Of a DNA stretch of 64,000 nucleotides, positions 7,420 to 15,605 are shown piece after piece. The position numbers and the translations under genes were made by a program. Every line of letters starts with the position of its first letter. Position 1 is the first letter of the stretch. The notes under the pieces were generated by a model, which was not told the DNA's origin, made no database searches, and worked only from the letters and a program-made list of their open reading frames with translations. The DNA is from BRH-c25 sp012519325 (lineage in GTDB: Bacteria; Bacillota; Clostridia; Lutisporales; Lutisporaceae): assembly GCA_050950645.1 (NCBI GenBank), contig JBMNHZ010000007.1, positions 124,001-188,000 of the forward strand. Reading direction: 5' to 3'.

Positions 7420-9159
7420 CTAAGCCCTGTCCCTTTCCGTATATCTTGTATGAAGCAAATTATGGGCCTTATGACTGTTAGGTTCCCCCAGATACTCTTC
7501 ATAGAGCTTTTTTACCTCCGGATTCTCATGGGATTTCCTGAATTTCCTGCTTTCCTTGTCAATTTTATATAAGCCCTGTGCTCTAAGCTTCTTTACTTCT
7601 TCAGTTCTTTCTTTGTCTATTAGTATAGGCTGTCCGCCGCCGTTTATGCATCCTCCGGGGCAAGCCATCACTTCGATAAAATGATAATCCGACTTACCGC
7701 TCTTGATACTGTCCAGAAGCTTTGCAGCATTTCCCGTACCATGAGCAACCGCAACCTTTACATCCATTCCGCCGATATTCACGGTCGCTTCTCTTATACC
7801 TTCCATACCCCTTACAGGAGTATAATCGATTTCCCTGAGCTCCTCTCCGGTCAATATATCTGCAACCGTTCTCAGTGCAGCTTCCATAACTCCCCCTGTA
7901 ACTCCGAAAATAACAGCAGCTCCCGTTGAATCGCCCAATATGCTGTCATATTCCCCATCGTCCAGGGCAGCAAAATTAATTCTTGCCTGTTTTATCATTT
8001 TTGCCAGTTCTCTTGTTGTAAGAACCACATCCACATCCTTTAACCCTTCTACAGCCATTTCTTCCCTGCTTGCCTCAAATTTCTTGGCAGTGCACGGCAT
8101 AACCGAAACAACAAAAATATTTTCCGGATCTATTCCTGCCTTCTCCGCATAATGGGATTTTACTACGGCTCCCATCATCTGCTGCGGCGACTTGCATGTA
8201 GAAAGATTATCGAGAAACTCGTGATAATTATGTTCACAGAATTTTATCCAGCCCGGCGAACAGGATGTGATGAGAGGAAGCTTCCCTCCGTTCTTTATCC
8301 TGTTCAGCAACTCTGTGCCTTCTTCAAGTATTGTAAGGTCAGCGGAAAAATCCGTATCAAATACCTTGTCAAAGCCCAGTCTTTTCAGCGCTGTAATCAT
8401 CTTTCCTTCAACATTTGTCCCCACCGGCATGCCGAACTCTTCCCCAAGAGCGACTCTAACTGCCGGAGCAGTCTGCACAACAACATGCAAATCAGGATTA
8501 TTCAAAGCACTCCATACCTTTTGGGTATCATCCTTCTCTCTCAGGGCACCCACCGGGCATACTTTTATGCATTGGCCGCAGTTTATGCAGTTTACTTCCG
8601 TAAGTGCCTTTCCGTACGGAGGGGCAACTGTCGTTCTTATTCCTCTATTGGCAAAATTAATAGCCTCAGTATGCTGTATATCCCTGCATACGGCTATACA
8701 TCTTCCGCACAATATGCATTTATTCTGATCCCTCACTATGGAAGGAGATGCTTCATCCACAGCATAACTTATCCTCTCCCCTTCAAAGGAAACCCTGTCT
8801 ATTCCCATTTCATCACAGAGCTTCTGGAGCTCACAGTTCAGATTCCTTGAACAGGTGAGGCATTCTCGCTCGTGCCTTGAAAGTATAAGGTCAAGTATTA
8901 TTCTTCTGGCATCCATAACAGCGGGGGAACATGTTTTTACATCCATTCCTTCAGATACCGGCAGTACACATGAAGTCTGCAGGGTCCTTGCCCCTTTTAC
9001 CTCAACGACACAGATCCTGCATGCCCCAACTTCATTAAGCCCTTTGAGATGGCAAAGGGTAGGTATACTGATGTCCAGTGATTTTGCAGCTTCAAGTACT
9101 GTAAATTCTTTGGGAACCCGGGCTTTAATACCGTCGATTGTAATATTGACCATTTCCAT
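7420..9159 (-). CDS. hydA: [FeFe]-hydrogenase catalytic subunit, HydA/HndD type
   Basis: A 579-residue cytoplasmic hydrogenase reducing protons or oxidising H2. The accessory part contains a [2Fe-2S] domain (PTLCH, GACRICVVEV, TSCVLP), a His-Cys3 cluster site (SRHERECLTC), and two [4Fe-4S] motifs (CILCGRCIAVCRDI and CINCGQCIKVCPVGAL). The H-cluster domain has all three signatures: L1 TSCSPGW (about 298-304), L2 MPCTAKKFEA and L3 FIEVMACPGGCINGG. In L1 the usual second cysteine, the proton-relay residue in clostridial CpI, is Ser301. The C-terminus has the small-subunit-like tail (FRKSHENPEVKKLYEEYL). The size and domain order match HndD-type catalytic subunits of multimeric, often electron-bifurcating enzymes, but no HydB/HydC genes adjoin it. 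The ATG has GGAGGT eight bases upstream. Expression is preceded by a Moco-type riboswitch and terminator. Confidence 0.95.
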   Translation of the reverse strand: MEMVNITIDGIKARVPKEFTVLEAAKSLDISIPTLCHLKGLNEVGACRICVVEVKGARTLQTSCVLPVSEGMDVKTCSPAVMDARRIILDLILSRHERECLTCSRNLNCELQKLCDEMGIDRVSFEGERISYAVDEASPSIVRDQNKCILCGRCIAVCRDIQHTEAINFANRGIRTTVAPPYGKALTEVNCINCGQCIKVCPVGALREKDDTQKVWSALNNPDLHVVVQTAPAVRVALGEEFGMPVGTNVEGKMITALKRLGFDKVFDTDFSADLTILEEGTELLNRIKNGGKLPLITSCSPGWIKFCEHNYHEFLDNLSTCKSPQQMMGAVVKSHYAEKAGIDPENIFVVSVMPCTAKKFEASREEMAVEGLKDVDVVLTTRELAKMIKQARINFAALDDGEYDSILGDSTGAAVIFGVTGGVMEAALRTVADILTGEELREIDYTPVRGMEGIREATVNIGGMDVKVAVAHGTGNAAKLLDSIKSGKSDYHFIEVMACPGGCINGGGQPILIDKERTEEVKKLRAQGLYKIDKESRKFRKSHENPEVKKLYEEYLGEPNSHKAHNLLHTRYTERDRA

Positions 9160-9230
9160 TATGTTATACCTCCGCTAATTTTTCCCGACAAAGGCAGCTC
9201 TGCTTACCGAAGCATTAATGCCTCCTATAC

Positions 9231-9261
9231 AAAAAACTCCTTTCCATTCCGGAAGGAGTTT
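9231..9261 (-). terminator. Riboswitch-linked terminator upstream of hydA
   Basis: Read leftward, AAACTCCTTCC and GGAAAGGAGTTTTTTG form a stem followed by a T-run. It lies 70 bases upstream of the hydA start and after the Moco-type aptamer. This is the expected place for the expression platform of a transcription-attenuating riboswitch. Confidence 0.85.
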
Positions 9262-9304
9262 GATTCCTAAACGCGCATGCCTAAATAAGAGCATACTTAT
9301 TAAT

Positions 9305-9404
9305 CATTGCTCCTTTCCAAAAGGGAGGCACCGACGTTTCCAGCGGTACCCTATCGGCCCACACTCCATAGCCATATGCCTTAGGAGATATGGACTCGGA
9401 GAAA
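9305..9404 (-). promoter_or_regulatory. Moco-type riboswitch aptamer in the hydA leader
   Basis: On the minus strand the leader starts with TTTCTCCGAG and later has GGGTACCGCTGGAAACGTCG followed by GTGCCTCCC and a closing hairpin GGAAAGGAGC. These are the hallmark segments of the Moco RNA motif (molybdenum/tungsten cofactor riboswitch), including the GNRA-like GGAAAC loop and the GCCUCC strand. It lies about 30 bases downstream of a good promoter and ends just before an intrinsic terminator. The call rests on remembered consensus, not on a covariance search. Ligand response and ON/OFF direction are unknown. Confidence 0.8.
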
Positions 9405-9444
9405 TATGTATACTAAGCTTATGCAATTGTCTTATCTGTAATGT

Positions 9445-9473
9445 AGTTTACATAATGAAAATGCAATTGTCAA
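9445..9473 (-). promoter_or_regulatory. Promoter of the riboswitch-hydA transcript
   Basis: Minus-strand TTGACA, 17-base spacer, TAAACT. The -35 region is embedded in GACAATTGCAT, and an exact second copy of that 11-mer lies 40 bases downstream (9421-9431). The paired copies may be an operator. Confidence 0.65.
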
Positions 9474-9498
9474 TAGTTTAACACTGATTGGATTTATT

Positions 9499-10278
9499 TT
9501 ACATTAGAATCCTATTGCTGCCGGTATATATATTCATTCTTTGTCCCCTGGCAAAACCTACAATTGTCATATTAATTCCTTCTCCAATTCTTAATGCCAT
9601 ATCCATAGGTGCTGAACGGGATATCATTATTGAAATATTTCTTCTTGCTGTCTTGAGAAGCATTTCCGAGGAAATCCTGCCCGAGGTCAGGACAATCTTG
9701 TCCTCAAAGCTTAATCCCTTTGAAAATGCTTCTCCCATTACCTTGTCCATAGCATTGTGCCTGCCTATATCCTCATTGAATATCAATATTTTTTTCCCAT
9801 CGCTAAGGGCAGCACTATGAACCCCTCCCGTGCCCCGGAACAGTTCTGATCTGGAATTAAACTCTTCCATTAAAGACAATACTTTGCTGCAATGCACTTT
9901 TAGCTTGTCAGCCATTGGAGTAAGCTGTTCATAATCAAATCCATGATTAAATATTGTACCTCCGCTGCAGCCCTTTGTTCTTTGCCTCTCTTCCCATGAA
10001 TAACCGATGTCTCCCATACTCTCTGAGAGCTTAACATAAGCTGAACCTTTTTCTTTATCGACACTAACAGAAATTATGTCCGATTTTTCCTTAATTATAC
10101 CTTCGGAAAGCAGATAACCCAGTGCCAAATAATCAAGACTCTTCGGAGTACATAAAAGGGTAATTATCTTCTTATCATTCACATAAATCGTAAGAGGATA
10201 CTCGCATACCACAGCGTCGGCAACTTCCGAAACCAATCCTTTGTCATACCTGGTCAGCATCACTTCTCTTTGAAGCAT
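9499..10278 (-). CDS. fdhD: Formate dehydrogenase accessory sulfurtransferase FdhD
   Basis: FdhD takes sulfur from a cysteine desulfurase and places it on the Mo/W of the formate dehydrogenase cofactor, which is essential for FDH activity. Family motifs are clear: TKGCSGGTIF around the persulfide cysteine (this member has a single cysteine there rather than the E. coli CxxC), GGVHSAAL, and DIGRHNAMDKVMG. The start is ATG 10278, preceded by GGAGGG; upstream in-frame ATGs lack a ribosome site and give an unnatural extension. Length is 259 residues, normal for the family. It lies directly after fdhA but behind a terminator, so it may have its own weak promoter. Confidence 0.92.
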   Translation of the reverse strand: MLQREVMLTRYDKGLVSEVADAVVCEYPLTIYVNDKKIITLLCTPKSLDYLALGYLLSEGIIKEKSDIISVSVDKEKGSAYVKLSESMGDIGYSWEERQRTKGCSGGTIFNHGFDYEQLTPMADKLKVHCSKVLSLMEEFNSRSELFRGTGGVHSAALSDGKKILIFNEDIGRHNAMDKVMGEAFSKGLSFEDKIVLTSGRISSEMLLKTARRNISIMISRSAPMDMALRIGEGINMTIVGFARGQRMNIYTGSNRILM

Positions 10279-10404
10279 TATTTTTAATCCCTCCAGTATT
10301 TTAATCATTATACAATAACTCTTGTATTTATAAAAACAGGAAACTCTTCCCCTCTTGCATCCCCCATTGTACAAGAAAGTATACTTTTTTATGCAATAAA
10401 ACTA

Positions 10405-10441
10405 AAGGGGATGACTTCTGAAATTCGGAAATCATCCCCTG
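10405..10441 (-). terminator. Terminator after fdhA
   Basis: Read leftward, AGGGGATGATTTC pairs with GAAGTCATCCCCT and is followed by TTAGTTTTATTG. This is a strong 13-bp stem with one wobble, 15 bases past the fdhA stop. Confidence 0.85.
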
Positions 10442-10455
10442 AAAACTAAATTGCC

Positions 10456-13152
10456 TTATATAGCTTCTCCCTGCATATCTTTGACTTTTTCCACCTTTAC
10501 AGCAGATACCTTATATTCTCCCGTCTTAGTTATCGGGTCAAAAGCTGAATTGGTCAGTTCATTTGCCGGAGATTCCCTGTAATGGAATGTCATAGACATC
10601 ATTCCAGGCTTTACTTTATCAGTTATTGTCACTCTGGTTACTATAGAACCTCTTCTGGAAGTTACCCTCACAAAGTCTTCTTCTTTCAGTCCGAGCTTTT
10701 CAGCATCCACAGGGTTAATTTGCGCCAGTTCATAAGGCCTTATAGCATCCAGCTTTTCGGAAAATCTGGTTGTAATATTGTAATGGTACAGCATCCTGCC
10801 TGTGCTGAGAAGTATCGGATACTCTTCACATACGCTTTCTGCCGGAACTTTATATTCAATTGCCTTCATCAATGCCTTTCCTTTCGGGAATGTGCCTTTA
10901 TGGAGGTATTGAGTACCCGGATGATCTTCGGTAGGACATGGCCACTGCAATCCGTTCTTATCTATTCTTTCATAAGTCATCCCTCTGTAACTTGGTGTAG
11001 TTGCCCTTATCTCTTCAAAAATCTCCTCAGCATTCTTATAATCAAATCCGCTGGCTCCAAGTCCCTTTGCCACATCACAGATTATCTCCCAGTCCGGTCT
11101 GGCTTCACCGGGAGCTTCAACAGCTTTTCTTATCTTCTGGACTCTTCTTTCAGTATTTGTAAATGTACCTTCCTTTTCGGCATAGCATGCTGCCGGAAGT
11201 ACTATATCCGCAAGTTTGGCGGTCTCGGACAGGAATATATCCTGAACTACTAAGAAGTCAAGCTTTTCCAATGCTGCTCTTACATGATTAGCATCGGGGT
11301 CTGTGAGTACCGGATCCTCTCCCATAATATACATTGCTTTTACTTTTCCCTCGTGGGATCCATCGAACATTTCCGGTATCTTAAGACCTGTATTCCTATT
11401 TAATTTAAACTTCCAGTAATCCTCGAAGAACTGAACAACCTTCTCATCCGTAACACTCTGATACCCTGAGAATACATTTGGCAGAGCTCCCATATCGCAA
11501 GCGCCCTGAACGTTATTCTGCCCTCGTATTGGATTTATTCCTGCATTTTCTATACCCAGGTGCCCGGTAAGCATAGCCAGGTTAGCCAGGCTCATAACAT
11601 TATCTGTTCCCGTTGTATGCTCAGTGATACCCAATGTGTAGAATATACCTGCCTTTTTGGTGCTGGTATACAATTTTGCCGTTTCGTAGAGCATTTCTTC
11701 TGAGATTCCAGTTATCTCGGATACATACTCAGGAGTATATTTTTCTATTACCTTAAGTAAATCATCAAAACCTTCGCAGCGGGCTTCGATAAATTCTTTA
11801 TCATGCCATCCTTCTTTTACGATTATGTGCATCAACCCGTTTATCAATGCCACATCCGTTCCGGAATTCAGAGGCACCCATAATGTAGCATACTGTGCAA
11901 GCTCAGTGCGCCTCGGATCTATTACTATAAGCTTTGATCCGTTCATGGCGGCTCTCTTCATTTTATTGCCTATTATCGGATGAGCTTCAGTAGCATTTGA
12001 ACCTATAACGAACAATACTTCATTTCCTTCAATTTCGGAGATAGCATTTGTCATAGCTCCGCTTCCTAATGTAGCTGCAAGACCTGCAACTGTCGGAGCA
12101 TGTCAGGTCCTGGCGCAGTGGTCTACGCTGTTGGTACCCACTGCTACCCTCATCATTTTTTGGAATAAAAAGTTTTCTTCATTTGTACAGCGTGCAGAGC
12201 TTAAGCCTGCTATTGCATCGGGACCGTATTTTGCTTTTGTCTCTTTAAGCTTTTCAGTTACTGTATGCAGTGCTTCGTCCCAGCTTATTTCAACGAATTC
12301 CCCGTTTTTCTTTGCCAAAGGTTTTTTAAGCCTGTCAGGATTGCTTATCATGTCAGTATGGTATCTGCCCTTTACGCAAATGGAGGTTCCATTAACCAGA
12401 GAATCAGGATTTGGTGTTACTCCTACCACTTTTCCGTTCTTAATATTCAAATCAAAATTACATCCTACACCACATAAAGGACATGTAGTGCGAACTTTGG
12501 TTACTTCCCACGGTCTTGTGCCCTTCAGCTGTTTGTTTACTATTGCACCTGTCGGGCATACACTTATGCACTGACCGCATAATCTGCAGTTTTCGGTACT
12601 TATCGGCGCATCAAATGCTGTTGCTATCTTAGTCTCAAAACCCCTGTTCACAAAATCTATTGTACCTGTAACCTGAACTTCCTTGCACACTCTTACACAT
12701 TTCCCGCATAAGATACATTTGCTTTGATCTCTTTCCATAACAGGGTTCAAGCTCTCAATTGGATAGTTCTTTTTTGCTCCTTTATAAGAAGACCTTTTAA
12801 CTCCATACCTGTATGCATAATCCTGAAGCTTGCAGTTACCGGTCTGTTCACAAGTCAGGCAGTCCTCAGGATGACTTGCCAAAAGCAAATCAATGATATC
12901 CTTACGTACATTCACTACGTTTTCAGATTCAGTCCGTACTACCATACCCTCCCTAACTTCATTCGTACAAGAAGCTATAAGGGTTTTTGCCCCCTCAACC
13001 TCTACCACGCACAGTCTACATCCACCAAATGAAGAAAGGTTTTTATCGTAGCATAAATGAGGGATATCTACACCATTTTGTCTCGCGGCTTCCAATATGG
13101 TAGTCCCTTCTTTTGCCGATACAACTTTTCCATTCAGGGTAAATGTAACCAT
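10456..13152 (-). CDS. fdhA: Selenocysteine-containing formate dehydrogenase alpha subunit
   Basis: Catalyses formate/CO2 interconversion at a bis-molybdopterin Mo or W centre. The frame is interrupted by TGA at 12103-12105 in the context VDHCART-TGA-HAPTVAG, exactly the active-site selenocysteine of this family, and continues without a break to 10456. Reading through gives 898 residues with Sec at about 350, close to the Moorella-type FdhA length. Order: [2Fe-2S] domain, His-Cys3 cluster (SHPEDCLTC), two [4Fe-4S] motifs (CILCGKCVRVCKEV, CRLCGQCISVCPTGAI), Mo-domain [4Fe-4S] (CPLCGVGCNFDL), catalytic domain, and a C-terminal MGD-binding domain (MSMTFHYRESPAN). The ATG at 13152 follows GGAGGTGG; an in-frame ATG six codons upstream is less likely. 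A consensus promoter and a terminator bracket the gene. The NuoG-type N-terminus suggests a soluble, NAD(P)- or ferredoxin-linked complex. Confidence 0.96.
12073..12105 (-). promoter_or_regulatory. Selenocysteine UGA codon and SECIS hairpin in fdhA
   Basis: The UGA at 12105-12103 is followed by a hairpin AGTTGCA-GGTCT-TGCAGCT (12091-12073). The GUUGCAGGU core sits at the same distance from UGA as in the E. coli fdhF SECIS as I recall it, and the GGUC apical loop is the SelB contact. This is direct sequence evidence for recoding. The machinery (selA, selB, selC, selD) must be elsewhere in the genome. Confidence 0.92.
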
Positions 13153-13222
13153 TTTGCCACCTCCATACATTATAATAGCATCTTTTAAATATTAAAATTA
13201 TCATTATATATTCAACAAATTA

Positions 13223-13251
13223 ATTATATAAGAGTTCCTAAGGATTGTCAA
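13223..13251 (-). promoter_or_regulatory. Consensus sigma-A promoter of fdhA
   Basis: Minus-strand TTGACA and TATAAT, both perfect, are separated by 17 bases, about 70 bases upstream of the fdhA ATG. No riboswitch-like structure fits in this short leader. Confidence 0.85.
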
Positions 13252-13317
13252 CTTTTTATCAATAGCAAAAAACACAAAAAGAACTGAAATAAAATCCCGG
13301 TCCGATTCGTGCTTCCC

Positions 13318-13959
13318 TTAGTAAACGACTTTTCCGTCCTTCAGCATTATAATACTGTCCCCTAACAGCTTTGCCTCATTTTCATCATGGGTTATCAGTA
13401 TAGCATCCATGTGAAAATTTTTTTTGAAGCTCAGGAACTCTTCATACACTATGGTTCTTGTATCTCTGTCCAAAGCTGAGAAAGGCTCGTCCAGAAGCAA
13501 GAGTGAAGGCTTTGTAGCTATAGCTCTTGCCAGTGCAGTTCTTTGCTTTTCGCCTCCCGAAATGTACGACGGAAGCTTATCCCTTATGTGCTTAATCCCA
13601 AAGGAATCAATAATCCTCTCTGCATAGGCAAAATCTTTGATTTTCCTGCTTTTTAAACCATATAGCACATTTTCAATTACGCTCATATGGGGAAAAAGTG
13701 CATAATTTTGAAACAGATAACCTATATTTCTTTCTCTTACAGGTATGTTTATATTCTCATCCGATGAGTACAGCAGTCTGTTCCCTATTGATATTCTTCC
13801 CTTATCAGGATTTCTAAGACCTGCAATACAATCCAGCAGCGTAGTCTTTCCGGCACCGGATTCTCCCTGTATCACTAAAATGCCTCTTTTAAAGCTTATG
13901 TCAACATCAATTGTAAAATAATCAGTTTTCTTATAGATTTTTATATCAATCAACTTCAT
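13318..13959 (-). CDS. modC: Molybdate ABC transporter ATP-binding protein
   Basis: ATPase of the molybdate (or tungstate) uptake system. A single ABC domain of about 213 residues: Walker A GESGAGKTT, Q-loop LFQNYALFPH, signature SGGEKQRTALARA, Walker B LLLLDEPFSALD, switch histidine ITHDENEA. It lacks the C-terminal MOP/TOBE molybdate-binding domain of E. coli ModC (about 350 residues), so transport is probably not feedback-inhibited through that domain. The start overlaps the modB stop in a TGATG arrangement; a GTG one codon upstream is an alternative. It is the last gene of modABC. Confidence 0.9.
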   Translation of the reverse strand: MKLIDIKIYKKTDYFTIDVDISFKRGILVIQGESGAGKTTLLDCIAGLRNPDKGRISIGNRLLYSSDENINIPVRERNIGYLFQNYALFPHMSVIENVLYGLKSRKIKDFAYAERIIDSFGIKHIRDKLPSYISGGEKQRTALARAIATKPSLLLLDEPFSALDRDTRTIVYEEFLSFKKNFHMDAILITHDENEAKLLGDSIIMLKDGKVVY

Positions 13960-14627
13960 CACCCGATACTATGAAAATTTTTCTTCTTTAACCAGCCGTT
14001 CAGCGCATAAATAAGTATGAAGCTGAAAACTGTCATTATTCCTACAAGGATGTTTGCAGTAGCCGTATCCCCCGAATCTGATGCAAAATATATTGCCAGA
14101 GGAATTGTCTGTGTTTTTCCCGGTATGTTGCCTGCTATCATAAGAGTAGCTCCGAATTCACCCAGGGAACGGGCGAAAGTCAAGGCTAAACCGCTGACTA
14201 TTCCGGGCCAGGCCAGAGGCAGAGAAACTGTCCAAAAAATCCTGCCCTCGGAAGCCCCCAGGGTTCTTGCAGCACTTTCAAAAATTGGATCCGAATTTAT
14301 AAAAGCAGCCTTAACGCTCTGGTACATGAGAGGCAAGGACACTATACACGCCGCCAGAACAGCTCCGGACCAGGAAAAAACAAAGGAAATACCCATATTA
14401 TACAGCCAGCTTCCGATTATTCCTCTCCTGCCAAATAATATAAGCAGTATATAGCCGGTGACGGAAGGCGGGAGAACCATAGGAAGAATTACCAGTACCT
14501 CCAGGGCATTTTTACCCGGGAAATCCTTCCTGGTCATGATTCTTGCCAGGCATACTCCGATAATAAGCGAAAATACCGTGGCTATAGATGCAATTTTCAA
14601 AGAAAGTAGCACCGGCTTTAAAATCAT
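13959..14627 (-). CDS. modB: Molybdate ABC transporter permease
   Basis: Inner-membrane permease of 222 residues with about five or six hydrophobic segments. It carries the EAA loop EAARTLGASEGRIFWTVSLP characteristic of ABC importers contacting the ATPase, and ModB-like sequence (LPMVLPPSVTGYILLI near residue 50, SLGEFGATLMIAGNIPG near 155). The ATG overlaps the modA stop (ATGA) and its stop overlaps modC, so the three are translationally coupled. Substrate assignment (molybdate/tungstate) rests on modA homology and on the surrounding Moco genes. Confidence 0.92.
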   Translation of the reverse strand: MILKPVLLSLKIASIATVFSLIIGVCLARIMTRKDFPGKNALEVLVILPMVLPPSVTGYILLILFGRRGIIGSWLYNMGISFVFSWSGAVLAACIVSLPLMYQSVKAAFINSDPIFESAARTLGASEGRIFWTVSLPLAWPGIVSGLALTFARSLGEFGATLMIAGNIPGKTQTIPLAIYFASDSGDTATANILVGIMTVFSFILIYALNGWLKKKNFHSIG

Positions 14628-15418
14628 TTTATTACCTCAAATCCATATTTGCCGAAGATTTCAGCTGCCTTATCCCCCGATAAGAACTCCAGAAATTTCC
14701 CGGCGGCTTCTTTATTTTTGCTTTCATTCAACAATACGGCAGGATATACAATAGGCTTATGGGAATCAGCAGGAAAAACGCCGACAACAGCTCCCTTTTT
14801 TAATAATGCGGCATCGGATGAATATACAATACCCGCATCTGCCTCACCGGTTTCCACATATGTAAGCACCTGCCTGACATCCTTTCCAAATACAAGCTTA
14901 GGCTCAACTATTTCCCACATTTTAAGCTTTTCAAGGCTTTCCTTCCCATAGCTTCCTGCAGGAACGCTTTCCGGAACTCCTATGCTTATCCTTGCTATTT
15001 CCGTCTTTTCGATATCATTGATTTCTTGAATTTTATCCTTTGCTTCTTCGGAAGCAATAAGAACCAGGCTGTTTCCGAGAAGATCCTTTCTGCTTTCCTT
15101 TACTATCAAACCTTTCTCATCCAAAGCATCCATCTGCTTTTGGGCGGCAGATATGAAGATATCCGAGGGGGCACCTTCCTCTATCTGCTTCTGCAGAGTA
15201 CCCGAGGCTGCAAAATTTATTATCAGCTTGACATCATTGACTTTTTCGTACTCCGTCTGTATTTCCATAAGAGCATCTTTGAGGCTGGCAGCTGCTGAAA
15301 TATTCAGTTCAGCAGGTTCGACCGAACCAGCCGGCTCTGCAGTTTTGCTGCAGGCCGATATACCCAGCATAGTAATCAGCAGTAAAAAACAGATACCTGC
15401 CTTTTTCATCATTGACAA
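14624..15418 (-). CDS. modA: Molybdate-binding lipoprotein of the ABC transporter
   Basis: Extracellular solute-binding lipoprotein, 264 residues. The signal peptide ends in a lipobox (LGISAC), anchoring it to the membrane. Mature-domain motifs follow ModA: AAASLKDALMEIQTEY, NFAASGTLQKQIEEGAPSDI, and the hinge segment VPAGSYGKESLEKL. It binds molybdate or tungstate and delivers it to ModB. The promoter upstream (TTTACT-17-TATACT) is overlapped at its -10 by a ModE-type palindrome, so repression by molybdate-loaded ModE is likely. Start ATG 15418 follows AAGGAG. Confidence 0.92.
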   Translation of the reverse strand: MSMMKKAGICFLLLITMLGISACSKTAEPAGSVEPAELNISAAASLKDALMEIQTEYEKVNDVKLIINFAASGTLQKQIEEGAPSDIFISAAQKQMDALDEKGLIVKESRKDLLGNSLVLIASEEAKDKIQEINDIEKTEIARISIGVPESVPAGSYGKESLEKLKMWEIVEPKLVFGKDVRQVLTYVETGEADAGIVYSSDAALLKKGAVVGVFPADSHKPIVYPAVLLNESKNKEAAGKFLEFLSGDKAAEIFGKYGFEVIK

Positions 15419-15429
15419 CTCCTTAACAA

Positions 15430-15457
15430 TTCGTTATATTAATATGAGTATAACGAA
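15430..15457. promoter_or_regulatory. ModE-type operator between modA and the ModE-like gene
   Basis: TTCGTTATA and TATAACGAA form a 9-bp inverted repeat with a 10-base spacer. It closely resembles the E. coli ModE box (CGTTATAT...ATAACG). It covers the -10 box of the modABC promoter and lies about 150 bases from the divergent ModE-like gene. Confidence 0.8.
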
Positions 15458-15475
15458 ATCAATTCTAAAAGTAAA
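15447..15475 (-). promoter_or_regulatory. modABC promoter
   Basis: Minus-strand TTTACT, 17-base spacer, TATACT. The -10 lies inside the right half of the ModE-type palindrome, which explains how binding would block transcription. Confidence 0.65.
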
Positions 15476-15605
15476 GCTAAATTTTCTTTTTCTGCCAATT
15501 TTTGTGCAAAAAGAACCGGTTCTGCGGCACTCTTGTGATATAATATTTATAAGCCCCGGCATAGGGATTAATGAAATATTCGTTTTGAAGGGAATGATTT
15601 CATTT

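Noticed and set aside
8152..8850. A 232-codon open frame on the plus strand opposite hydA
   Set aside because: It is antisense to a strongly conserved gene, has no ribosome site and no protein-like composition; it is a by-product of hydA codon use.
10582..11253. A 223-codon plus-strand open frame opposite fdhA
   Set aside because: It lies wholly inside the FdhA catalytic domain and shows no family motif or ribosome site.
13153..13317. A second Moco riboswitch upstream of fdhA
   Set aside because: The leader is about 70 bases from the promoter to the ATG and lacks the CTCCGAG and GCCTCC segments, so fdhA appears not to be riboswitch-controlled.
15153..15605. N-terminal extension of the ModE-like protein
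   Set aside because: The frame is open upstream but overlaps modA and the mod promoter/operator and shows no family similarity; the regulator begins near 15606.
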